Assembly (NCBI GenBank): GCA_010094025.1
Contig: ML991790.1
Coordinates: forward strand, 62,001-126,000
From: Viridothelium virens
Taxonomy: Eukaryota > Ascomycota > Dothideomycetes > Trypetheliales > Trypetheliaceae
Length of the DNA stretch: 64,000 nt
Direction: 5' to 3'
Below are positions 32,509 through 41,740 of this stretch, piece by piece. Each line of letters opens with the position of its first letter. The stretch's first letter is position 1. Position numbers and translations under genes: made by a program. The notes beneath the pieces are model-generated. The model had not been told where the DNA came from, made no database searches, and saw only the letters and a list, made by a program, of their open reading frames with translations.

Positions 32509-33395
32509 AGGGATTTGATAGGATCATTTGTGGCCGTGAAGTCGTCAGAGGGCTAGGTATCGGCGTTAGCAGGGGTTGAGGGAGCACCAAGCTTTAAAGA
32601 GTTACCAGGTTCCGATCTTGTGGACGGAACGGTTCCGGACGTATCCGTCAGTGATGTCACGGTCACGAGACTTTTGCCTTCTTCAACACTCCCAAGGTGC
32701 TGCAGTTCATACTGTACACAACCCTATTTCTTATTTTCGACGATAGCAATACTCTACAGATTAGATCACTGAGTGCTGGTGTATCGTTGATCCTAGAATC
32801 CTCACGTCGCACCACGTTGGAGCTGGTCGACTATCCTGACCTACGCATCAAATGCATACAGACATCAAGCAGGGGTGGGATTTGAGCAGAATAATCAGGA
32901 AGGCCATCCAGTCTTAAAGAGTACGATCTAAGTAGATGCTCAATGTTTTGGCTTTTGACGCCAATATATTCGTCCTCTCTCATCTCATGATGGCTTTGAG
33001 GCTCAATAGTTTCACCAGTTTGTTTCATGCCGCGCCAACGGGAGAGCCGGTGGATTTGGCGGCGATGGCACTAGATATCCAGATCTGGTTCCTGTAGATC
33101 CCATCCTATCCACGGTACTGGCGCACGGCTTCGACCGTTCTTCAGAACGTTCGGTTGTGCGGATCAGGAGAATATCGTATTTAGCCGGCCCAAGAACCAG
33201 GCAGTTTCCCCGCCGTACTATACACCGCAGATCGTGCGAAATTATTCCTGGTGGCACTGCGTCATGTTCGTGAATGGTAATGGATAATCTTACATTCAGC
33301 CGTCAAAATTTCCGCTTTAGACATCTGGTGGTTTATAATAACGTCGCCTCCGCCATGCCAAGATCAACCTTCATTGGGCTCTGTGCATCGTTAAA
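32509..33395. promoter_or_regulatory. Divergent intergenic between regulator and esterase
   Basis: 887 bp between the Zn2Cys6 gene (-) and the GDSL esterase (+). No gene. Several CGG/CCG half-sites occur, as expected by chance in such DNA, so no specific site is claimed. Confidence 0.4.
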
Positions 33396-34727
33396 ATGTT
33401 GTTTACGAAATCCATTCTGACAGCGCTCGCTGCTGCCCAATTGGCGTACGGTTGGAGCAGGCTCCAGACGGCGACAAACTCTTCGGATTCCTGGAATCTC
33501 AAAAAATTCACATCATTTACGGTCTTTGGTGACAGTTACACTGATGAGAGCAGACTTGGATATTTTATCTCTCACAATGGATCAGCACCACCGATAGGAT
33601 GGGTTGACCCGGAGGTAAGCTTTAGACTAGACTGTCTGCAATTTGTCGTCAATTAGTTGGAGACTGAAATCTGTGAAAGAGCTTTGATGCATCGGATGGC
33701 GGTCGAATATGGGCTAGATACGTTGTTCAATATACTGGTAAGGAGCGCCTCAGGAATCAAAATCCGTGCTGCTGAATTTTGGCTTGCAAGGTGTAAATCT
33801 ATACAATTACGCAGTATCTGGTGCTGTGTGCTCCAATGACATCACGCCTCGCTTTTTCTCCGCCATCAACGCTCCATTCCCAAGCGTTCGTGAATACGAG
33901 ATTCCTGCCTTTATTGCGGATAGTCAGTACGTCGAGCCCAATGGCACAAAATTTTTGGATATTCCGACAGACGAGACTGTCTACGCTATGTGGATTGGGA
34001 CGAATGTGAGAAGTTCTCATTGGCACCGCTGCAACATTTCTGACATTGTTCCACAGGACCTTGGATATGATGCTTTTATCCAGGATAGCCAAATCAATAA
34101 CACGACTCTAGTCGACTATATTGATTGCGTGTTCAACTCCTTCGATAGCCTATATGCCAATGGCGGGCGATATTTTGTCCTGCTTAACGTTGCGCCATTG
34201 TATCACGCTCCCATCTATGCTCTTCCTTCTGAAGGTGGGGTCGGACCAGGACCGAATCAGTATTGGGACTATAAGCCAGACAATACGACTGAAATCAGTG
34301 ATCGAATGCTCGAGCAAGTTGTCTCCGTCAACGGAATTTACAAATATGAGCTCCCATTCGAAGTAAAGCTTGCAAATCGGTATCCCGGGGCTCACTTCGC
34401 CCTGTATGATGTTTACAGCTTGGTGCGCTCCTAAAACACGAACAGCGGTATCACACAACATGGAAGACTGACATGTGGTAGATGAATGACATCTGGAACA
34501 ACCCCCAGACGTATCTCAATGGCAGTGCGCCACTCAACGTTACCGGATACGAGAACCACTGCAATGCCAATAATACCGACTGTGTCGACATTGGTGCATC
34601 AAGTCCGGACTCATTCATGTGGTACGATATCCTCCATCCTAGCGAGCAGACCGATCGGATTATCGCGCAGAATTTCGTGGATGTAGTGAGGGGTGAGAGT
34701 CAATTCGCGACGTATTGGGCATCGTGA
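33396..34727 (+). CDS. Secreted GDSL-type carbohydrate esterase (CE16-like)
   Basis: Five exons: 33396-33614, 33680-33737, 33791-34005, 34057-34422 and 34482-34727, giving 367 aa. A signal peptide (about 1-19, SILTALAAAQLAYG) leads into FTVFGDSYTDESRLGYF with nucleophile Ser47. The spliced part gives GRIWARYVVQYTG|VNLYNYAVSGAVC, then WIGTN|DLGYD (block III Gly/Asn), and WYDILHPSEQ with the Asp335/His338 pair of block V. Many N-glycosylation sites are present. CE16 members remove acetyl groups from xylo- or other oligosaccharides at the non-reducing end outside the cell. Exon 2 starts after GAAAG, a weak acceptor, but only that gives the SFDASDGGRIWARY reading. A divergent Zn2Cys6 gene lies upstream. 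Confidence 0.85.
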
Positions 34728-35785
34728 AGGACAGGAGTAAGACAGACACCTAGATTGAGAGGACATCAAACTGTTCCACTACCATGTATATCAAAGCTTA
34801 GACCAGGCAAACAGGGGGCGTAAAGTATCAAAAGTCGAGCCTCGGTTGGACTCCAGAAACTTGACGAATAATAAGGTCACCTTCATTCATTGCTTCGAAT
34901 CGCCCAATAAATCATGCGAAGACGGCAAACAGTCTACCGCGGGCAATTGTTTGCCTACTCTGTGGAATTTGGCCCCCATTCGTGGCACCGCGCGTCGCAG
35001 GCGGAACCTGAATCGAATAGGGAAGCAGACCGCTTTGGACCCACGCAAGCGAGTGGTCATGCCGTGAACGCCAAGACGAGGTCGGATAGCATAATTTAAG
35101 ATGTTATCCGTCAGGTCCGTAGCTGCGTGGACTCTTGGAGTGCCCAGATTGCCACTTTCTGGACGGTCAAAGCCTCTGCAGGAGTGAAGTGAAGAAAAGT
35201 CGGATAGGATATATCTCGCCAAGAAGCCTCTTGGAATCAAGGCAAGCTCGGAATCGCTGCCAAGAAAACGTCTGAAAATGTCAGATGAATAACGCGGGAG
35301 AAGAGCAGGGGATGCGAAGTTAAATTTCTTGGCCTGGTTCGCAGGCGCGAATAAAATCCCGTCTGTAGTGCCCGCTAAGCCTCTCATCACGGAAAACCAA
35401 CAATCCTCTCTGCAGGCGCATCATCAAGCGAGCTTCAAATATACAAATGGCCTCCTGATTCGCCCTCAAATCGTGTAGGTAAGTACGGATGCGCTTGATC
35501 AGGCCACCCGAATTTCAACATGCAACTTTCGCGACAAATGAGTATGAGCTGAGTGGTGGTGATATGTAAAGAATACTTTGTGCGCCTGGCGTTACGCTAT
35601 GCATCCAACTCCCTTGATTTTCAGCACCCTACCTAAAGTATGCCTCATTAAATCATCAGCCCTGTGACACTTCGCTATTGTTCTTCAATTACCCAGTCGT
35701 ACTACTCTCTTGAACCTGGTCGCCTATCGGCTAAGTGGCATCGTGAGGCTTTCTACGGTTCTTGACTAGCACAACTATCCAACCT
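34728..35785. other. Intergenic; possible missing first exon of next gene
   Basis: No clear gene. A 167-codon minus frame at 34887-35390 lacks any domain. The last part probably hides the signal-peptide exon of the downstream surface protein, whose open frame is closed by a stop at 35744-35746. Confidence 0.35.
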
Positions 35786-36757
35786 ATGGCCGATGGTGAT
35801 AAGGCCAGTCATTTCATATTTCCGCATGACGAGAATCAATTTACAGTCAACTACAACGACGTTCTGGTGGTATCATGGGCGTCCTCTTATGAAGACCCCT
35901 ACCTTCACTTCTGGGGCTTCATAGACCCGTCTTCCAATGATTGGCAGCTCTGTATGTAATAGATCAACCATTCGCGGAGCGTTATCTAATAATCTACAGT
36001 TCTCAATGCATCCGTCAACCCTACAGGAAGCTATACATGGTCGTTTGCCAACAACGTCAGTAGTATAGTTTCTTGGCCACTTGCTGGCCATTTCGACTTG
36101 GGTACCAAGGCGCAGACAGGAGTTCCTAACCTACAAGCGGGTAATATCGACATTACTTCGACAAATGGGTCACCGACAACGTATACGACCGCTACTTCGA
36201 CAAGCTCTACATCGAGTAGCTCAACGACTTCTACTCTATCAAGCAATAGTTCCTCAACAGCCGCACTTCAAAGCGATGGCTTGCCAGCGTCTACTTCGAG
36301 TAGCTCTTCTTCGTCTACTGCTCTCAGCAGCAGCTCCTCTGGTACAGCTTCTTCCAGCACATCCTTAGCATCTGGTCTGTCAAACAGTGTGGTAGGCGGC
36401 GCCTCGCCGAGCACGGTGACAGCGGTACAGACTGTGATGGCTTCGCTGACCAGCTCCCCCACCCCTCAATCAGGACCTAGCACGGGTACTAAGGCTGGGA
36501 TCGGCGTCGGAGTGACCGTTGGAGTGCTGCTTGTGATCGCCGCTGGAGCATTATTCTTTCGCAGGTACCAAAGAATTCGATCAAGGAGGTTTGCGGGAGG
36601 ACTCCCGTGGCGGCGCAAGGGGTATCCGCTCACCAACATGGGCCCACCTACTGAGATGTCCGGAGAAAATTCAATAAAAGAGTTGCCAGCGGATGGACAA
36701 ATACGAGAGCTTCCTGCAGAGTCAATTTCTGGCAAGCTTGTCTCTCGATATCGGTAA
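35786..36757 (+). CDS. Ser/Thr-rich single-pass surface protein, 5' end unresolved
   Basis: Exons 35786-35951 and 36000-36757 (intron GTATGT...ACAG) give at least 307 aa. The N-terminal part (FIFPHDENQFTVNYNDVLVV, then SWASSYEDPYLHFWGF) is a beta-rich extracellular domain common in fungal surface proteins. Next come a long Ser/Thr-rich stalk (about 36140-36480), a membrane segment (GIGVGVTVGVLLVIAAGALF), a basic stop-transfer stretch (RRYQRIRSRR) and a short cytosolic tail. The layout is that of Mid2/Wsc-like sensors or mucin-like proteins. No signal peptide precedes the ATG used, so a 5' exon joined near 35770 (gactag|C) is likely; I could not identify it. Function is unknown. Confidence 0.65.
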
Positions 36758-37148
36758 AAGTGGGCGTAGTGACGATTGGTGAAAATAACGACAGGAAACG
36801 AGGTGTTTTGCAATGTAGGACTATTATATGAAGCAGCTTGCAAAGGATTTGACAAGCTCAAATGATAACAATAATGTACTCATGTTCATGAACGCAATCT
36901 TTCGTCTTACCATCTGTGAACAATATTCAGTGTCTCAACAGATGCCGTGATACCCTGTGAGATGAGGAAATGAGATGGTACGGGCGTGGGCGGACAGCAG
37001 TCTTTGGGCTATTCCAGGTCCAGCTCCAGCCACATTTACACCGCCACGTGGTGCTCGATGACATCGCATCAACTTCCCATGTTTCAACCCATCTCCCAGA
37101 TAGTCTTCCCTTCCTTAGACACCACCCTCCTTGTCGATTCCCATAACT
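36758..37148. other. Intergenic before SUMO-like gene 1
   Basis: No gene seen; contains the promoter of the first SUMO-like gene. Confidence 0.45.
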
Positions 37149-37582
37149 ATGCCGGCTCTTCGCAGCTCCGGAAACTTGTCTGACGGCCCGCGACCAGCAT
37201 CCTCGCACTCTCGAAACTCATTGAGCCCGCTCGCACAAGAGATCGCCGCACGAGACATACATCCTTCTCATCTCCTTATCCTCATAGCCAAGGACCGGGA
37301 AGGCAGTGAAGTCTTCTTTCGAACACCTAGGACAACCATGTTGAGGAAGCTGATGAACTCATATATGGAGAAAAAAGGGCTCAATGACTTGGTCTTCTAC
37401 TACGGGGATCGGAGGTTATCGTTTGAACATACACCCCAAAGTGTGCGTATGATATATCTCTTTCGAGGCGTTGACTCTTTTCAACAATAGACTAATCTCC
37501 TCAATTGCAGATAGGTATGAAAGATGGGGATGTGATTACTGTCTTTGATCCACATTGTCGCCGCCGCTGGAAGAGTAGATGA
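37149..37582 (+). CDS. SUMO-like (Rad60-SLD type) protein 1, no Gly-Gly
   Basis: Two exons, 37149-37442 and 37511-37582 (phase-0 intron, GTGCGT...GCAG), 121 aa. A Ser/Arg-rich flexible lead of ~40 residues precedes one beta-grasp domain: LLILIAKDREGSEVFFRTPR, TTMLRKLMNSYMEKKG, LVFYYGDRRLSFEHTPQS, then after the intron IGMKDGDVITVFD. The last block is the SUMO (L)xMxDxDxI signature. The C-terminus (FDPHCRRRWKSR) has no diglycine, so it cannot be conjugated like SUMO and would act as a SUMO-like binding or regulatory domain. It is the first of three tandem paralogues. It is not the housekeeping SUMO gene, whose sequence is far more conserved. Confidence 0.78.
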
Positions 37583-38285
37583 AGTTTTCGGTATACCTTA
37601 AAGGTCCACATTGTAACGTCTTGGCGGAGTTCCTACGAACTATGTGAAGCTTTGATATGGCCTCTGCATCGAACGCAGCCAGTGTCCAGCGTCTCTCTGA
37701 TAGCGCGGTCGGGGAATGTCTTCATGAACCAAACATCATTAAGCGGCAATAGCCTTCCTTCCCGAGGCCTTTCCGGCAAAGAATATCTGCTATCATACGA
37801 CAGAGCATCACATCCATCGCAGGTCAAGGAAAGAAAAACATTATTGCTATGGGGACCTTGCCAGAAAGGTCATATTGGAGATCAACCTTGTGACAAGACA
37901 ATCTCTTCCGATCTTTCCTCACTTCTACGGCTTAACTTGATAGACCGAATATCGTACGGCTCCACTTCACTCCACCTGACGTCGGGTTCGCCTTTCACTT
38001 ACGATCTAGCAAACCTGGCTCCTCTTTCTGCATACTGTTTTGCATCCGTCTCTCGACCTCGGACAGCTATATTACGCCAAGCCATCAGGATCGATTCTTT
38101 AGATCTTCTGACGCCAATTCAGATGCTCTAAGTTTCTACTACTATAGACATCCCTCAGGATCGAATGCTACCTACAAATACAAAGGTTGGACTGGTTACT
38201 TCAACCGCTCGTCCCTTAACGTCCTGTCGACTGCCGCTTCAGAGACGATCTTACATTTAGCGCGAATTCGACCTCATCGTCACTC
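37583..38285. other. Spacer between SUMO-like genes 1 and 2
   Basis: 0.7 kb. A 159-codon + frame (37652-38131) has no domain and random composition; I do not call it a gene. Confidence 0.4.
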
Positions 38286-38775
38286 ATGCCTTACCGCATA
38301 ATGGGTACCCACAACAACATGGCCGCAATTGCCCCAAGCATTGAGTGCGTCCGCGAGAAAGGCAATGTCCCGAATGAAATTTCCCGGGAGGATATGGTCG
38401 TCTTCGATGAGCCTGACGGGCATGGTTCGGACGCACTCAACGTGCTGCGTACTACTCACACGCCTTGCTCTTGGTGCTCTCACGCCAGACAGCGCATCAC
38501 GGTGAAGGTGAAGAACAATGATCATTACGAAGTCCATTATCGGATTGGCCGTGATGAACCGATGGTGGAGCTGATGAAGCGCTACAAGGCACGTACCGGA
38601 CTGGAGGATCTTCGATTTTCAGTCGACGAAGAGCGACTTACGGACGACGCTACGGCTGATTCTGTAAGCCCCCCTCATCTGGGATTTTGCATACCTTCAG
38701 GTACTGACCCATTGTTAGCTCTATCTGGAGGACGGCGATATCATCGATGTCTTCACCGGAAGTTATGGCGGATAA
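38286..38775 (+). CDS. SUMO-like protein 2 ending in a bare Gly-Gly
   Basis: Exons 38286-38663 and 38719-38775 (phase-0 intron GTAAGC...TTAG), 144 aa. The N-terminal ~67 residues are variable and carry a CSWC pair. The beta-grasp domain runs RITVKVKNNDHYEVHYRI, EPMVELMKRYKARTG, LRFSVDEERLTDDATADS, and after the intron LYLEDGDIIDVFTGSYGG. The intron lies at the same place as in the neighbours. The protein ends exactly in Gly-Gly, as in mature SUMO after protease trimming, so it could be ready for E1 activation without processing. That is inference from the sequence; divergence from true SUMO is large and conjugation is untested. The first ATG is used; a second (MGTHNN) follows five codons on. 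Confidence 0.78.
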
Positions 38776-39423
38776 AGACGTGGAGTAGAGGATGAGCGGC
38801 CATGCAGCAGGATGTTCTTTCTTTGGGAACTTGGTGATAGCAGGATTTGCTGCCGAACTGAACGGCTGCTCGTAGAGATGTCTATGGGGTTTGCCTTCTC
38901 ACTTACCCAACTACAGATCATATGGTCTTTCACCAGGTAGCTAGACCTTTGCCTACTAAGTTCAGAATGATTGTTCTACACAATCCCCCGAACTAGACGG
39001 TCAATCCTCTGGTGTCATGTAGGAAATCTCCGCTCACTTCGCTGTCCATTCTCGACCACCATATTGAGCTCAATGACGTCTACTCCGCATTCATGTGGCA
39101 CATCCTCGTCTGGTTGCCATCACCTTCTCCTGTGTACCTCAACTTTCTAAATACTTCGTGTTTCTGCCTTCGGCACCCATTGTCTTTCTTTCGTCGCTCT
39201 TGTCTCCATCTACTTAGGAACAAACCTGGCGCTCAGAGAGTCGAACATACAAAGCTCTCGGCCTCCCTTTCGCTGATTTTTTAGACAAGTCTCGCCCTTT
39301 CGAGTTCACACACTCTCGCATCACATGACAGCGTCCTGTTGTTTTGCGTAAGTCTTCCAAAGAGGCCGGCCTAGACCCACCCACTACCACTAACACTGTA
39401 ACATCACAGAACATAGAAACTAG
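38776..39423. other. Spacer between SUMO-like genes 2 and 3
   Basis: 0.65 kb without supportable gene; C/T-rich stretch at 39140-39200. Confidence 0.4.
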
Positions 39424-40008
39424 ATGGCGCCCCGTATTAAGTGGAAGGGACCGAAGAGGGCACTCCGTCTGAAGCAAGATCCCGACGCAGCGGATGATCC
39501 TAACGACCCTACCTACAATCCAAAAGCGAAGCAACCATCAAAGATTTTGAGCCGCAGTAGCCGAGTGTCCAAAAAATCTCAACGAACTCAGACGCCTCGC
39601 CGAGCTCGAAGTCCTCGGATCAAGCGCGAGGCTGGAAGCCCGAGCCCAACAGATGGAGGAAACCCTGGAGCGAAGCGAGGCAACCGTCGGAAGGTGAAGG
39701 AGGCTGGCGATATTCAAGTCACCGTCCAAGAAAATGCTACCGAATATCGGCTTATCTTATACGTAAAGCGTACAGACCCAGTGGGAGAAGTAATGGCGCT
39801 TTGGAGAGAGAAATGGCCCGGTCTGTCGGAGCCCCGTTTCTTCCTCGGAGACGAGAGACTTCTGGATACTAACGCCACTTATACGGAGGCAAGTCACTCA
39901 CTGTTCGTCATTTGGGTTAGCCACTAATGCTTGGAGTAGCTCGAAGTGGAAGACGGTGAAGTGATTCGTGTCTTCTATGAGGTGACGGGCGGGGGATGCA
40001 TCGGCTGA
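39424..40008 (+). CDS. SUMO-like protein 3 with Gly-Gly-Gly plus short tail; GC-AG intron
   Basis: Exons 39424-39888 and 39940-40008, 177 aa. A long Lys/Arg/Ser/Pro-rich lead (to about residue 92, with RRARSPRIKREAGSPSP) looks like a nuclear, disordered tail. The domain reads IQVTVQENATEYRLILYVKR, DPVGEVMALWREKWPG, PRFFLGDERLLDTNATYTE, then LEVEDGEVIRVFYEVTGGG and the tail CIG. The only junction that keeps the conserved (L)xVEDGEVI block uses a GC donor in perfect AG|GCAAGT context with a GTAG acceptor, a known minor class. It lies at the same place as the introns of the two neighbours. The glycine run followed by a short tail resembles a SUMO precursor needing protease trimming. Most divergent of the three. 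Confidence 0.74.
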
Positions 40009-41740
40009 CTGAGAGGTGGAGATCATCGCCGCGAATGGACGGGAGCAGGCCAAGGTCAGCAGCTAGCGCTTTGTATTTTGGCTCTCTGAAGAACGGAAGA
40101 TGCTGAACGCCCACGATTAGGTGTTAATCGTTTGGGAGGAAGAGAGGGTAGCGCATGTCTTTGAAGCTATGCCCTGCAAGAGGAGGGATATTCTGCCCCT
40201 CTCGCTTGCCAAATCGCGGACAGCGATACTTTCACGAACTTGGCTTGTGAATTGGGGACTCACTGCCTGATGCCTCGTATCTTTTCGTTTCTGGCGCGTC
40301 TTAATCACTTGTTCATCGAGGTCTTAGCTCGTCACCCTCATTGGTCGTAATTTCCTTTCATCAGTATTTACACTAAATGGCTGAAATATAGAATTCCGCT
40401 GTAAATCATTGCTACACATATGACACCTATCTGAACAATATCAGTCTTCAGCCGTATCTCACTTTTTCTGACAGCAGGTATCACTATGTACTTTCACTTG
40501 GACTTGGACCTACCAATCGTGGACACGTCTCGTGAGCACTCCACTGCTGCAATACTACATCTCGTCGTAATACGCCGAGAAGGTCATCTGGTGCGACGTG
40601 ATGCCCTTTTATACTTATGGTGAGTTCTCGCAAAGATGTTCCAAGATTGAAATTCACTTCTCATGTCAAAAACAGCGTTAAATTCGCCCAACAAAACCAG
40701 AAGTGCAGGGTCCAAGTAGGAAATTAAAAGCAAACGATAGACAAGCTAGGAGCGCAAATAGAGGTCTCCTATCCCATACAAAGCCGTTTCCATACACAAC
40801 AAACAAGACACTGAAATCTCCACTGCGAGAAGCTTTGATAGGAACGATTGATCGACTGTCTCCACAAATTAACTAGTAATAAAGGAACTAATAGGATGCC
40901 ATAACCGAGTATGAAGTCGTCATATACATGGACCACGGAGAAAAACTTGAAGTTTTTGACCAGTTCAAGAATGATCAAGGAGGAGAAAGAAATATCTGCA
41001 TTTCAAATGGACTACAAAGATCTTGAATAATTTCAGTGTCTTTGAGTTCTGACTCAACATGACAGATCTTAATAATGACTATCAAAAACTAACTATTAGC
41101 AACCAGCCGTAGTCACGTAAGCATCTTCAAAGTAAATCTACTACATATGGTTCAATTGTTGAGGAAAGTGCCTCCCCGAGAACCCAGGCAAAGCTGCGCG
41201 CCATGGGTCACTATTGCCTTATTTATACTAGTGTATGTAGCCACTGTTATCTGCACCTTACAGATAGAACTTGACATAATCTACACAAATTCAACTCGTT
41301 AGGCCTAAGAATACATATTGACATTTCATTTTATGCAATAAGCCGCTGAGCCGAAGCACGACGTACTTAAGGGTATTAGCAGTGATTTGGAAGGTGGTGA
41401 CTACATGACCGGTGCAGGTCCAATGGCTAGTGTGAATAATCACGAATATTCTGACTTGCGCTGATTCCAAAGGACAGAGCAATGAAGTTGTTCCTAGGGG
41501 AACCTTTTTCGGTATCCCAAACAATACTCGGCGCTAGCCATGGGATGCACCTTGACGGTGGAAACACTCACTAAACGGTGCTCATTCACACACAGCATCC
41601 TTGAAAGTCACAGCCAAGAGCCACCACAGCCTCATTCAAATTTAAATACAATCACTGTTACGAAACTCCCATAAACAACCACAGCACTTGATCTGCTTAC
41701 ACTCCTTTGGCTGATAGCCTCTGCAACGGCGAGCTCAAAG
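40009..41740. other. 1.7-kb AT-rich intergenic
   Basis: No gene, fourth SUMO-like copy or RNA recognised. It separates the SUMO-like array from the RBR ligase and holds that gene's promoter. Confidence 0.45.

Noticed and set aside
34887-35390. 167-codon minus frame
   Set aside because: Arg-rich, no domain, no neighbouring exon; could not be supported.
37652-38131. 159-codon + frame between SUMO-like genes 1 and 2
   Set aside because: No beta-grasp motif, random composition, no splice partner; not a fourth copy.
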